In this document: positions 1 to 8,962 of the stretch, piece by piece
Numbering within the stretch: the first letter of the stretch is position 1
Layout of the letters: each line of letters begins with the position of its first letter
NCBI RefSeq assembly: GCF_013433315.1
Contig: NZ_WXVV01000029.1
Coordinates: 1-64,000 of the forward strand
Length of the DNA stretch: 64,000 nt
Reading direction: 5' to 3'
DNA from: Pseudomonas crudilactis
GTDB taxonomy: Bacteria > Pseudomonadota > Gammaproteobacteria > Pseudomonadales > Pseudomonadaceae
The notes under the pieces: generated by a model
Told to the model about the DNA's origin: nothing
Database searches by the model: none
What the model saw: only the letters and a program-made list of their open reading frames with translations
Translations under genes and position numbers: made by a program

Positions 1-65
1 TGAAACGATGCATCGCCGATGGTAGTGTGGGGTTTCCCCATGTGAGAGTAGGTCATCGTCAAGAT
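1..65 (+). rRNA. rrf: 5S ribosomal RNA, 3' part
   Basis: The first 65 bases match the 3' half of Pseudomonas 5S rRNA, including the stretch around GATGGTAGTGTGGGGTTTCC and the closing GTCATCGTCAAG that pairs with the missing 5' end. The gene runs off the left edge, so this is the distal end of an rRNA operon on the plus strand. The exact 3' end could be off by a few bases. Confidence 0.93.
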
Positions 66-74
66 TAAATTCCG

Positions 75-110
75 AAACCCCAATTGCGAAAGCAGTTGGG
101 GTTTTGTTTT
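75..110 (+). terminator. Rho-independent terminator of the rRNA operon
   Basis: A 9-bp stem (AAACCCCAA / TTGGGGTTT) with a 12-base loop is followed by a T-rich tail (TTGTTTT). It lies just after the 5S end, as expected for the terminator of an rRNA operon. Confidence 0.9.
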
Positions 111-213
111 GCCCGCAGGAAAGTTTTTTACTCGCGACAGCGAACAAATTTGCACAGTTATTTTCGAATCAGAACACTAGAATAGCCCCACCTTATTCGG
201 AGCCAGAGCCTTT

Positions 214-873
214 ATGTCAGAGTCGGTTGACGCCCCCGGGCTGTCAGATTTACCGCTGGAAGACTTGGTGGCCTGTCACGAGTGCGACCTGCTGATGCGC
301 AAGCCAATGCTTGCTCACGGAGAGAAAGCGCTCTGCCCCCGCTGCGGTTACGAACTGTACGCTCACCGTCATAACGTGGTGCAGCGCAGCCTTGCCTTGG
401 TGATCGCAGCATTACTGCTGTACATCCCGGCAAACTTTTTACCCATCATGCAACTCAATATCCTCGGACAATCTTCGCAGGATACGGTGTGGAGCGGCGT
501 ACTCGGCCTGTTCAATACGGACATGCAGGGCGTTTCGATCGTCGTATTCCTGTGCAGCATGGCCATACCGTTGCTGAAGTTGCTGTGCCAGTTGTTGGTG
601 TTACTGACGATCCGTTTCGATATCGGCCGCAGTTACGGCTTGCTGCTCTACCGCATTTATCACCATCTTAAAGACTGGGGAATGCTCGAGGTCTATCTCA
701 TGGGCGTGCTCGTGGCGATCGTCAAACTGGCTGACATGGCAGCGATCACCGCAGGCCTCGGCCTGGCGTGTTTTATCGGTTTGTTATTGGTACAGGTCTG
801 GCTGGAAGTGGTGATGTCGCCGCATCAGATCTGGCAGGCGTTATCAGGAGAGGACGCTCATGCGGGCGATTGA
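214..873 (+). CDS. PqiA/LetA-family inner-membrane protein, first half
   Basis: This 219-residue protein has an N-terminal zinc-ribbon-like motif (CHEC near residue 21 and CPRC near residue 41), then about four membrane helices. It corresponds to the first half of E. coli PqiA or LetA, which are about 420 residues with two such modules. The next gene encodes the second module and the third the MCE partner, so all three should form one machine that moves lipids between the inner and outer membrane. The ATG at 214 is the first plausible start. The 3' end overlaps the next start by 14 bases, which suggests coupled translation. Some annotations call this paraquat-inducible protein A. A two-gene PqiA seems normal in Pseudomonas, so I read it as a split and not as a broken gene. 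Confidence 0.85.
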   Translation: MSESVDAPGLSDLPLEDLVACHECDLLMRKPMLAHGEKALCPRCGYELYAHRHNVVQRSLALVIAALLLYIPANFLPIMQLNILGQSSQDTVWSGVLGLFNTDMQGVSIVVFLCSMAIPLLKLLCQLLVLLTIRFDIGRSYGLLLYRIYHHLKDWGMLEVYLMGVLVAIVKLADMAAITAGLGLACFIGLLLVQVWLEVVMSPHQIWQALSGEDAHAGD

Positions 874-1483
874 TGCGGGCATTCTGGTCTGTACCGAATG
901 TCACGAATTGAACAAACAGGAAGCGGATACCGACGAGCAAACCTGCACCCGCTGCGGTGCGCTGGTTCACGCCCGGCGTCCGAACAGCCTCGTACGCACC
1001 TGGGCACTGCTGATCACCGCCGCGATTATCTATATCCCGGCCAATGTCTTGCCGATCATGACTGTCAGTTCTTTGGGCCAGGGTGATCCGAGCACCATCA
1101 TGTCCGGTGTGATCCAATTGGTGCAGCACGGCATGATTCCGATCGCAGCCGTGGTGTTTATCGCCAGTATTCTCGTGCCCACTTTCAAACTGGTGGGTAT
1201 CGCGCTGCTGTTGTTTTCGGTACAACGACGCCAGCCGTTATCCGCTCGTCAGCGCATCTGGATGTATCGTTTTATCGAGTTCATTGGCCGCTGGTCGATG
1301 CTCGATATTTTTGTGATCGCCATTCTCGTGGCGGTCGTCAACTTCGGCCGGCTTGCCAGTGTCGAAGCCAATCTTGGCGCCATCGCCTTCGCCAGTGTGG
1401 TGATTCTGACGATGCTCGCCGCAGTAACTTTCGATCCCCGACTGATTTGGGATAACACGGAGTCGGACGACGACCATGACTGA
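860..1483 (+). CDS. PqiA/LetA-family inner-membrane protein, second half
   Basis: The protein has 207 residues and the same plan as the preceding one: a cysteine zinc ribbon (CTEC near residue 12, CTRC near residue 32) and about four membrane helices with IYIPANVLPIM, which mirrors LYIPANFLPIM upstream. The two proteins together equal one E. coli LetA or PqiA. A good ribosome site (AGGAGAGGAC) precedes the ATG at 860, and the gene overlaps both neighbours (14 bases upstream, 8 bases into the MCE gene). It probably pairs with the first half in the membrane and feeds lipids to the MCE tunnel. Family membership is clear; the transported lipid is not known from sequence. Confidence 0.86.
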   Translation: MRAIDAGILVCTECHELNKQEADTDEQTCTRCGALVHARRPNSLVRTWALLITAAIIYIPANVLPIMTVSSLGQGDPSTIMSGVIQLVQHGMIPIAAVVFIASILVPTFKLVGIALLLFSVQRRQPLSARQRIWMYRFIEFIGRWSMLDIFVIAILVAVVNFGRLASVEANLGAIAFASVVILTMLAAVTFDPRLIWDNTESDDDHD

Positions 1484-3779
1484 TTTGCCCGTAGCGAAAA
1501 CCCGACCGGCTTCGAACTGGTCTGCCATTTGGGTACTGCCTCTGATCGCGCTGATCATCGGTGGCTGGCTCGGCTGGCGTGCCTATTCCGAAACCGGTAT
1601 CGAAATTCAGATCCGCTTCGAGAGTGGCGAAGGCATCCAGGCCAACAAGACCGAGGTCATGTACAAAGGCATGTCGGTCGGTAAGGTCAAGGCGCTCAAG
1701 CTCGACGATGAAGGCAACTCCAAAGGTGTCATCGCCACGGTTGAGATGAATAAAGACGTCGAGCAATACCTCAAGACCAGCACGCGCTTCTGGCTGGTCA
1801 AACCGAGCGTGACCCTGGCCGGTATTACCGGTCTGGAAACCCTGGTTTCGGGTAACTACGTGGCTATCAGCCCTGGCGAAGGCGAGCCGACGCGCAAGTT
1901 CAAGGCGTTGGCCGAAGAGCCGCCGCTGTCGGACGCCAAGCCCGGTCTGCACCTGACCATCAAGGCTGATCGTCTCGGTTCGCTGAACCGTGGCAGCCCG
2001 GTGTTCTACAAGCAGATCAAGGTCGGGCAGATCAAAAGCTATCTGCTCTCTGAAGACCAAAGCACGGTAGAACTCAAAGTCTTTATCGAGCCGACCTACG
2101 CCAAACTGGTACGCAAACACACGCGTTTCTGGAACGCCAGCGGCATCAGCATTGACGCCAACCTGTCCGGCGTAAAAGTACGCAGCGAATCGCTGGCCAG
2201 CATCGTTGCCGGCGGTATTGCCTTCGCCACGCCGGAAAACCGCAAGGACAGCCCGCCGACCGATCCCAGCCTGCCTTTCCGTCTCTACGAAGACTTCGAT
2301 GCTGCCGCTGCCGGGATCCGCGTGAAGGTCAAACTCAGCGACTTCGAAGGCCTGCAGGCTGGCCGTACACCGGTGATGTACAAAGGCATTCAAGTCGGCA
2401 ACATGAAGGCGCTGAAGGTTGATCCTGACCTGAACAGTGCCACAGCCGAGCTCACCCTCGATCCATTGGCTGAGGACTATCTGGTCGATGGCACGCAGTT
2501 CTGGGTAGTTAAACCGTCGATTTCTCTGGCTGGGATCACCGGTCTGGAAGCCTTGGTGAAAGGTAACTACATCGCCGTACGCCCGGGCGATAAAGGTGCG
2601 GCACCGAAACGCGAATTCGAGGCCCGGCCAAAGGCGCCGCCGCTGGATCTGCGCTCACCGGGCTTGCACCTGGTGCTGTTCACCGATGTCCTCGGCTCGA
2701 TCGATGTCGGCAGTCCAATTCTGTACAAACAGGTCAAGGTCGGTTCGGTGCAGAGCTATCAGTTCTCCAAGACCAAGAAGCAATTGGTCATTGGCGTGCA
2801 CATCGATAAGGAATACGAAAACCTGGTCAACGCCTCGACGCGCTTCTGGAATGTCAGTGGCATCACGTTGACCGGCGGACTGACCGGTGGCATTCAGGTC
2901 AAGAGTGAGTCGCTGCAGACCCTGATGGCCGGTGGTATCGCCTTCGAGACACCGCAAGCCAAGGCGCCGCTGCAGAAACGTATTCCGCGTTTCCGCCTGT
3001 TCGCCAACCATGATGAGGCGAATCAGAAAGGCGCGGTGGTGACAATCAAAGTCGATCGCGCTGATGGTCTGCGCAGTGGCACCCCGGTGCGCTTCAAGGG
3101 ACTGGATGTCGGCAAGATTGAAAGTGTCGATCTGACTGATGACTTGCAATCGGTCATCCTCACGGCACGGATTACCGAAGTGCCGGAGAAGATCGCCCGC
3201 ATTGGCAGCCAATTCTGGGTGGTCAAACCTGAGCTGGGTCTGATCAAGACAGAAAATCTGGAAACCCTGGTAACCGGAAAATACATCGAAGTACAACCAG
3301 CGGCGAAGAACCTCGGCCCGCAGAAGAACTTCGTTGCCCTGGCCAATGCGCCGGAAGTCACCAAGCAAGAGGCGGGGCTGAGTCTGGTATTGAGCGCTGC
3401 CCGTCGTGGATCGCTGAAACCGGGTGTGCCGGTGACTTACCGGGAAATTACCGTGGGTAAAGTCACCGGTTATGAACTGGGCCAGACCGCAGATCGCGTG
3501 TTGGTGCACATCCTGATCGAACCGAAATACGCGCCGTTGGTGCGCAGCGGTAGCCGGTTCTGGAACACCAGCGGTGTCGGGTTTGATATCGGTCTGTTCA
3601 ACGGGCTGACGGTGCGCACCGAGTCGCTGGAGACGGCGATTCAGGGCGGGATTGCCTTCGCGACGCCGGATGGTGAGCGCATGGGCAACCCGGCGCGTGC
3701 GGAGCAGACATTCCCGTTGTTCGACAAGTTTGAGGATGAGTGGCTGACGTGGGCGCCGAAGATTTCGCTCGGTAAGTAA
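1476..3779 (+). CDS. LetB/PqiB-type protein with six MCE domains
   Basis: The 767-residue protein has one N-terminal membrane helix (about residues 17-36) followed by six tandem MCE (MlaD) domains at about 41-133, 157-253, 280-370, 396-492, 519-608 and 634-731. The repeats are visible as recurring YKG..VGK or YKQ..VGQ turns and RFW.V or RFWN strands. E. coli PqiB has three MCE domains and LetB seven, and this protein lacks an obvious long C-terminal helix like that of PqiB, so it looks closer to LetB. MCE rings stack into a hollow tube across the periplasm that carries lipids. It is the last gene of the operon; no PqiC lipoprotein gene follows. Inferred role: outer-membrane lipid homeostasis. 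Confidence 0.88.
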   Translation: MTDLPVAKTRPASNWSAIWVLPLIALIIGGWLGWRAYSETGIEIQIRFESGEGIQANKTEVMYKGMSVGKVKALKLDDEGNSKGVIATVEMNKDVEQYLKTSTRFWLVKPSVTLAGITGLETLVSGNYVAISPGEGEPTRKFKALAEEPPLSDAKPGLHLTIKADRLGSLNRGSPVFYKQIKVGQIKSYLLSEDQSTVELKVFIEPTYAKLVRKHTRFWNASGISIDANLSGVKVRSESLASIVAGGIAFATPENRKDSPPTDPSLPFRLYEDFDAAAAGIRVKVKLSDFEGLQAGRTPVMYKGIQVGNMKALKVDPDLNSATAELTLDPLAEDYLVDGTQFWVVKPSISLAGITGLEALVKGNYIAVRPGDKGAAPKREFEARPKAPPLDLRSPGLHLVLFTDVLGSIDVGSPILYKQVKVGSVQSYQFSKTKKQLVIGVHIDKEYENLVNASTRFWNVSGITLTGGLTGGIQVKSESLQTLMAGGIAFETPQAKAPLQKRIPRFRLFANHDEANQKGAVVTIKVDRADGLRSGTPVRFKGLDVGKIESVDLTDDLQSVILTARITEVPEKIARIGSQFWVVKPELGLIKTENLETLVTGKYIEVQPAAKNLGPQKNFVALANAPEVTKQEAGLSLVLSAARRGSLKPGVPVTYREITVGKVTGYELGQTADRVLVHILIEPKYAPLVRSGSRFWNTSGVGFDIGLFNGLTVRTESLETAIQGGIAFATPDGERMGNPARAEQTFPLFDKFEDEWLTWAPKISLGK

Positions 3780-3800
3780 ATCCTGCGGTGTCTGAAGTGG

Positions 3801-3873
3801 CGCCATCGCGAGCGGGCTCACTCCTACAGGGGAACGCATTCCAACTGTAGGAGTGCGCCTGCTCGCGATAGGG
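3801..3873. repeat. REP pair (TGTAGGAGTG subtype, diverged)
   Basis: Two inverted copies of a REP core lie between the ends of the convergent letB and mksB genes. One reads ATCGCGAGCGGGCTCACTCC and the other is close to its reverse complement. The arms differ by a few bases, unlike the better-matched pairs elsewhere in the window. Confidence 0.85.
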
Positions 3874-3906
3874 CCAGCCAATTCAGCACAAATCCCAAGC
3901 CATGAA

Positions 3907-3945
3907 AAAGGGCCGCGATCCAGACAGATCGCGGCCCTTTTTTTG
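3907..3945. terminator. Bidirectional terminator between letB and mksB
   Basis: A 13-bp stem (AAGGGCCGCGATC / GATCGCGGCCCTT) with a six-base loop has T runs on the plus strand and A runs on the other side. It can end both the plus-strand letAB transcript and the minus-strand mks transcript. Confidence 0.92.
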
Positions 3946-3963
3946 GCCTTCAGTTAACGCTGA

Positions 3964-6804
3964 TCAAACCGCATCCAGCTCCGGCTCATCCGCTTCAACA
4001 TTGACCGTCGCCTTCACCACATCATGACGACGGATGTACTTCCAGTCCGCCTCATCAATGTAGATACCGGCCGGGCCGCTACCACCTTCCAGATCGATCG
4101 CAACACTGGCGCAGACCTGCGGCTTCACACTCGCCAGAATCGGCACGAAGCCCAGTTGCAGACTGGTTTCCAGCAACGCTGCCTGGTTCTTCTCGTCGAT
4201 GTCCGCCGCCTCGTCGAGGTAGTACGGCAGACGCACGCGACCGGCCTGATCGCGATCCATCAAGTGCAGCAACAAGTACATGTTGGTCAGCGCCTTGATG
4301 GTCATGGTCGTGCCGTTGGACGCCGCGCCATCGATGTCGGTGTGAATAACCGGTTGACCGTTGACCTTGGTGATCTCGAACGCCAGCTCAAACAAGTCCT
4401 TGAGGCCGAGCTGGTTGTGGTTTGCCGCCACCAGCCGTGCCAGATATTCCTTGGCCTCTTCGTTCTTGTTGTCCTGCTCGGCGCTCTGGCTGAGATCGAA
4501 CACCGACAGGGTTTCGCCTTCTTCGTACTGACCGGCGCTGTGGATGATCTGGTCGATGTGCTTGAGGGCTTCCTTGTTCGGCGCGAGGACGATGCGGAAG
4601 CTCTGCAGGTTGGACACCTGACGCTTGTTGATCTCGCGGTTGAACAACGCCAGTTGATGCTCAAGGCTGTCGTAGTCGCTGCGAATGTTGCGCAGCGTCC
4701 GGGCGATGTCGGTGACCGCCGCACGACGGGCCTTGCCCAGCGTCAGGGCTTCATCGGTGCGGTGCGCGTAAGCGTTGATCAGCAGCGACAGACGGCGCTC
4801 CATGTCGTCTTCGCTGTCGAACTTGGCCACGCCTTTCAGACGCACCTGCGCGTACAGCGCTTCGATCTGGCCATCGGCGCGCAGCAGCCCTTGCCAGCTG
4901 TCCTGATAGTCGTTGAGCAGCGGTAGCAGGTTGTCCATCGAATCGTCGACCGGATCCATGAACGGCGTACCGAACGGCAGATCTGCTGGCAGCAACTGAC
5001 GACGGCGCAGCGCATCGTCGAGGGTGCGTTGCTTGGCTTCCATATCGGCGATCTGGCGGCCGACCAGTTGCAGCTTGGCCGACAGTTGCTGGACGCGTTC
5101 GGTGAAGGCGTCGCTGGAGCGCTTGAGTTCGTCCTGCGCGCCTTCCATCTGCGCCAGTTGCTCAAGCTTGTCGCTTTCTTCGGCGCTCAGGGTCTGGGTG
5201 CGGCGGAAATCTTCCAGAGCTTTCTGCGCATCCAGCACTTGCTGGTACAGCGCTTCAGTCTGGGTCTTGCTTGCGGCGCGGTCAGCAGCAACGGCCTGTT
5301 GGGTCTTGAGCTGTTTCAGCTCTTTTTCCAGACGCTCTTTCTGATCGCGCAACGCGGCACGGTCAGCCAGGGCTTGCAGCGCTGGTGGCTCGATGTGCGA
5401 GATGTCGATCGACAGGCCCGGCACTTCGAAGCGTTCGCCTTTGAAGCCATCAAGGATCAGCTCAACCGATTTGACCCACTCGCCATCGTCGTCGAGGGTA
5501 ATGCCGTGTTCGCCCAGCGGCAGGCTGAACAGTGCGCTGTTGAACAGGCGCATCAAACGCTCGACGTCCTGTTGCGAGAACTCTTCGCGCAGTCGCGCGT
5601 AGCTGTTGTTGTCGGCGTGATCGAGTTGCAGTTTCACCGACTTCAGGCGTTTTTCCAGATCGCGCACGCGCTCTTCCAGATCTTCGGCACTGAACTGGCG
5701 GGATTGCGCCAAGGCACCGGCCAGTTCGTCGTGCGCATCTTTTGCGGCGAGCAATTGTTGCTCGAGCACTTTGACGTCATCGACCAGCGCGAAGCGATTC
5801 TTCAGTACCGACAATTCGCCGAGCCAGCGCTGAATGCCGGAAATTTCCCGCTCCAGACGCATCAGCTCCTGCGTGCCGCCGCGCTGATCGTTTTGCAGAC
5901 TGTCCTGCTCGCCACGGTAATGGTCGGCCTGAATTGTCAGCTCTTCCTTGCGCGCACTGGCGTAGTCCGACCAAGTGCCGAGCAAAGAATCGAGCAGCGG
6001 CGACAGGCGATGCAGTTTGCCGCGCAGCACGTCGCGTTGTTTCACGCCGTTGGCCAAGGCTTCCACCAACGGGCCGGCCGCGACCAGCGAGTTGTAGTCC
6101 TGTTCCATGCGGCGCACGTCGCGGAAGGCTTCTTCACACGCGGCGATGTAATCGACACTGCCGGAACGCAGGCTATGTTCGAAGGCATCGAGGAACAACT
6201 GCTTCAACTTGGCCGCAGTGATTTCGCGCATGTGCAGCAGGTTGATGAACAGTGCGCGGAAGGTCTTCAGACTCTGCTCGCTGGTGGAGCGCAGCGGGAT
6301 CAGGGTCAGATCCAAAGGAATCGACGTGTGACCGCCCACCAGCAAACGGCGCAGCTCATCAGGCTTGAGTTCGTAGGCTTTCAGGCCTTCTTTTTCAAGG
6401 TTGCTGAACAGCTCTTTCTGGCGCAGGCAGGTGTCATTTTTCTGGTAATGCGCCAGGTCGAGCTTGCCGGCGTAGGCGAAGAACTGGTGACCGAAACCAC
6501 CGCCCGGGCCACGACCAACCACGCCAATCACGTGCGGGCCGTGCGGCAGGTTCACTTCGACGAGGATGTAGCTGGTATCGGAAGCGAAGTAGAAGCGCCG
6601 CGATTGTTCGAGGCTGTACTTGCCGAAACTCATGTCCGACATGCGCGCCAGAATCGGGAACTGCAAGGCGTTGATCGACGCCGATTTACCGAGGTTGTTC
6701 GCGCCGTACACCGACAACGGTTCTTCCAGCGGGAACAGGCCGAGGCTGTAACCGGCGGTGTTCAAAAGGGCAAAGCGGCGGATGCCGTAGCGTTCCTGGC
6801 TCAT
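3964..6804 (-). CDS. mksB: MksB, SMC-like ATPase of the MksBEF condensin
   Basis: MksB is the MukB-like ATPase of the alternative bacterial condensin, which organises and helps segregate chromosomes. The 946-residue protein has a Walker A loop near its start (GANNLGKS, residues 34-41), long charged coiled-coil stretches in the middle, and a C-terminal Walker B region (YYLDEAAD, about 861-868). The ATG at 6804 overlaps the mksE stop by four bases (ATGA). The order mksF-mksE-mksB is as in P. aeruginosa. No mksG/jetD-like Toprim gene follows; the next item is a terminator and REP pair. That favours the chromosome-organising form over the four-gene plasmid-defence form. Confidence 0.92.
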   Translation of the reverse strand: MSQERYGIRRFALLNTAGYSLGLFPLEEPLSVYGANNLGKSASINALQFPILARMSDMSFGKYSLEQSRRFYFASDTSYILVEVNLPHGPHVIGVVGRGPGGGFGHQFFAYAGKLDLAHYQKNDTCLRQKELFSNLEKEGLKAYELKPDELRRLLVGGHTSIPLDLTLIPLRSTSEQSLKTFRALFINLLHMREITAAKLKQLFLDAFEHSLRSGSVDYIAACEEAFRDVRRMEQDYNSLVAAGPLVEALANGVKQRDVLRGKLHRLSPLLDSLLGTWSDYASARKEELTIQADHYRGEQDSLQNDQRGGTQELMRLEREISGIQRWLGELSVLKNRFALVDDVKVLEQQLLAAKDAHDELAGALAQSRQFSAEDLEERVRDLEKRLKSVKLQLDHADNNSYARLREEFSQQDVERLMRLFNSALFSLPLGEHGITLDDDGEWVKSVELILDGFKGERFEVPGLSIDISHIEPPALQALADRAALRDQKERLEKELKQLKTQQAVAADRAASKTQTEALYQQVLDAQKALEDFRRTQTLSAEESDKLEQLAQMEGAQDELKRSSDAFTERVQQLSAKLQLVGRQIADMEAKQRTLDDALRRRQLLPADLPFGTPFMDPVDDSMDNLLPLLNDYQDSWQGLLRADGQIEALYAQVRLKGVAKFDSEDDMERRLSLLINAYAHRTDEALTLGKARRAAVTDIARTLRNIRSDYDSLEHQLALFNREINKRQVSNLQSFRIVLAPNKEALKHIDQIIHSAGQYEEGETLSVFDLSQSAEQDNKNEEAKEYLARLVAANHNQLGLKDLFELAFEITKVNGQPVIHTDIDGAASNGTTMTIKALTNMYLLLHLMDRDQAGRVRLPYYLDEAADIDEKNQAALLETSLQLGFVPILASVKPQVCASVAIDLEGGSGPAGIYIDEADWKYIRRHDVVKATVNVEADEPELDAV

Positions 6805-7502
6805 GCGTCGGACTCCTGTTCTTCGGCAATGGCGCGGGCCAGTGCGTCTTCTTCGCTTTCTTCATCGAACTCGGTGAGATCAAGCGGATCGTCGGTTTCG
6901 AGGAATTTGGCTTCCGCCGCTTCGTCGATCAGCACCGGCGCTGGCAGCGGCAATACGCTGTGCACGCTGGCCGCCAGATCGCGGTCTTGCTGCACCGACA
7001 GGCACACGTCGAGGAAACGGTGCATTGGCGGCAGGAAGCGGTACACGCCGTTTTCTTCGCTGGCGAAACCGAGTTGAGTCATGCGGCGCATGATCTTTTC
7101 TTCGAGTTCTTCCACGGTCTGCACTTCGGCCTGAATGAACAGGTCGCGGTATTTTTCCAGCAGTGATGGCAACTCTTCGCGGCCGAGGCTGCCGCCATCA
7201 AGCACGGCGATCGGGTCGCGACCCTGATCGGCCAGGTGCTCGACGAGAATGAAGGTGAACAGGGCCAGACGCTGGGCGGTCTTGTTCACCGCCGCAGCGG
7301 CCATGTCCGGCACAAAGTAGTAGAAACCACGGGTATCGCAGACCAGTTCAAAACCCAGCGCCTTGAACAGCGTGCGGTATTGATCCTGGAAGTTCGACAG
7401 TTGCGCGTACAGCTCCGGGTCGCGGCGGCTGACGTGGTAACCCTTGAACAGCTCGCGGAAGATCGGCGCGAGTTGCGACAGTTCGGAAAGATCAAGATGC
7501 AT
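6801..7502 (-). CDS. mksE: MksE, condensin KITE subunit
   Basis: MksE is the small winged-helix partner that binds the kleisin MksF in the MksBEF complex. The protein has 233 residues, with a well-ordered N-terminal part containing YHVSRRDPELYAQLSNFQ and a strongly acidic C-terminal tail. It overlaps mksF by 11 bases and mksB by 4, so the three are translated as one unit. Length and neighbours fit the family. The acidic tail (from about residue 195) looks disordered. Confidence 0.9.
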   Translation of the reverse strand: MHLDLSELSQLAPIFRELFKGYHVSRRDPELYAQLSNFQDQYRTLFKALGFELVCDTRGFYYFVPDMAAAAVNKTAQRLALFTFILVEHLADQGRDPIAVLDGGSLGREELPSLLEKYRDLFIQAEVQTVEELEEKIMRRMTQLGFASEENGVYRFLPPMHRFLDVCLSVQQDRDLAASVHSVLPLPAPVLIDEAAEAKFLETDDPLDLTEFDEESEEDALARAIAEEQESDA

Positions 7503-8769
7503 TGGGGATGCTCGCAGAATTCTCGGCGGCGTTATCGCTGGCCGAGAGCAGGGCGAAGGAGCGCAGGCTGACCTGGTGCTCGTGAGTGTGGTATTCGCGG
7601 CGTTCCAGACGCTCGCGCTTGAAGCGTTTTTCCCGCGACAGGCGCGAGAACCAGTAGAGCAATTCGTCGGTGGCGCCGTCCGGTTCCTGCTCCAGCAGCC
7701 AGGTCATCAGATCCGGCATCGGCAGGGCTTCTTCGCAGCGGTCGACCATCTCGCGCACGGTGCGGGGGGCGCGTGGGGCTTCGCCTTTCTGGGTCTTGTG
7801 CGCTTTCGGGAAGCGCGCCGGTTTCGGCTCGAACCGCGCCAAGGCGTACACGTAGGCTTCGACCTGACTCGCACTGCCAAGGAAAGTGCTTTGCGGGCGG
7901 GTGAACAGCGGCATCGCCGCTTGCGGAACGGCGTCGATGCCTTTGCGGCGAATCGCCGCCAGGGCCAACGCGGCACCACGGGTCACGGCGTTGTGCCGGC
8001 GCGCTTCTTCACGCAGCGGCAGCAATAGTTCGCGGGCGTGGCGCAGGGTCAGCTGAGCGCTGGTCTGCATTTCGAGGATGCGTGCGTGGGTGCGCAGCAG
8101 CATGTCGTCGTCGACCAGATGGCCGAGGCGCTGCTGTTCGCTGAGCATCTTCAGCAATACGGTTTCGACCTTGCGCACGCCTTGTTCGAAGGCGCCGTCG
8201 GCGTTCACCAGATCGATCATCGGCTCGACGTATTCGTCCCACGTCGCCAGTACTTCGGCGTAACGCTGACGCAGCGGAATCTGCCGATCGCTGGTCTTCG
8301 CGCGTTCGGCCACAGCCACCAGCGCTTGTTCGTCGTTGTCGAGCTTCTTCAGCACGTCGCGGACACGCATGTCGAGCAGGCGCAACTGGCGGGCGAGGTC
8401 GTGGCCATCGCGGACTTCGAATGCGTCCTGGATGTAACCGGCCAGACGTTCGAGGTGACGCAGATAGGCTTCGATTTCCAGGCACAGGCCCAAGCGGTGT
8501 TCACGACGCAAGTAGGCGAGGAAGTCGTGAATCTGCGCGTTCAGCTCGAAACGATTCGGGCTTTTTGCCACCGGAATCAGAATATCGAGACGAATCCACA
8601 CGTCGAGCAGGCTGGTAATGTCCTGTGGCGTGCTGTCCAGTTGTTGGGCGGCGAGTTGCGTGCGCAGTTCGTTGAGGCTCAATGTGCCTTGGTCGAAATG
8701 CTCACACAGTGGCTCAAGCAGTGCCCAGTGTTCAGCGAGGGCGCGCAAGACGCGCTTGGGTTCGATCAT
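7492..8769 (-). CDS. mksF: MksF, condensin kleisin subunit
   Basis: MksF bridges the MksB heads and binds MksE. I place the start at the ATG at 8769 (MIEPKRVLRAL), giving 425 residues. A longer reading from 8835 adds 22 residues (MNCILRDAVQ...) that look unlike the family. No strong ribosome site is visible at either start, so this is not certain. The N-terminal half reads as winged-helix and helical (DILIPVAKSPNRFELNAQIH), followed by long helices. It is the first gene of the mksFEB operon, divergent from holD-rimI. Confidence 0.88.
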   Translation of the reverse strand: MIEPKRVLRALAEHWALLEPLCEHFDQGTLSLNELRTQLAAQQLDSTPQDITSLLDVWIRLDILIPVAKSPNRFELNAQIHDFLAYLRREHRLGLCLEIEAYLRHLERLAGYIQDAFEVRDGHDLARQLRLLDMRVRDVLKKLDNDEQALVAVAERAKTSDRQIPLRQRYAEVLATWDEYVEPMIDLVNADGAFEQGVRKVETVLLKMLSEQQRLGHLVDDDMLLRTHARILEMQTSAQLTLRHARELLLPLREEARRHNAVTRGAALALAAIRRKGIDAVPQAAMPLFTRPQSTFLGSASQVEAYVYALARFEPKPARFPKAHKTQKGEAPRAPRTVREMVDRCEEALPMPDLMTWLLEQEPDGATDELLYWFSRLSREKRFKRERLERREYHTHEHQVSLRSFALLSASDNAAENSASIPNAS

Positions 8770-8941
8770 CGGAATGCCCGGCTGGTTGGCAATGAAAAGC
8801 GGCGATTGTACTGCATCACGAAGGATGCAATTCACTCTCGGGACGGGCTGTCGAGTTTTCTAAGGCAGAGAGCTTAGGTAAAGGCTATCGATCAACAGCA
8901 AGCGATCTTGAGCGAAGGGCGGTAGAATCAGCCCACTTCAG

Positions 8942-8950
8942 TTATCCACA
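8942..8950 (+). promoter_or_regulatory. Consensus DnaA box between mksF and holD
   Basis: The nine bases TTATCCACA are a perfect DnaA box and lie 12 bases before the probable holD start, in the divergent promoter region shared with mksFEB. A single box can occur by chance; the same nonamer is also found inside two coding regions of this window. Function is therefore only suggested by position. Confidence 0.4.
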
Positions 8951-8962
8951 AGTGGCCGACCC

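Noticed and set aside
1338..2393. A 351-codon open frame on the minus strand
   Set aside because: It is antisense to letA and letB, and its product shows no motif.
5029..7077. A 682-codon open frame on the plus strand
   Set aside because: It lies entirely antisense to mksB and mksE, whose motifs are clear, and its product has no family features. GC-rich codon bias of the real genes keeps the opposite frame open.
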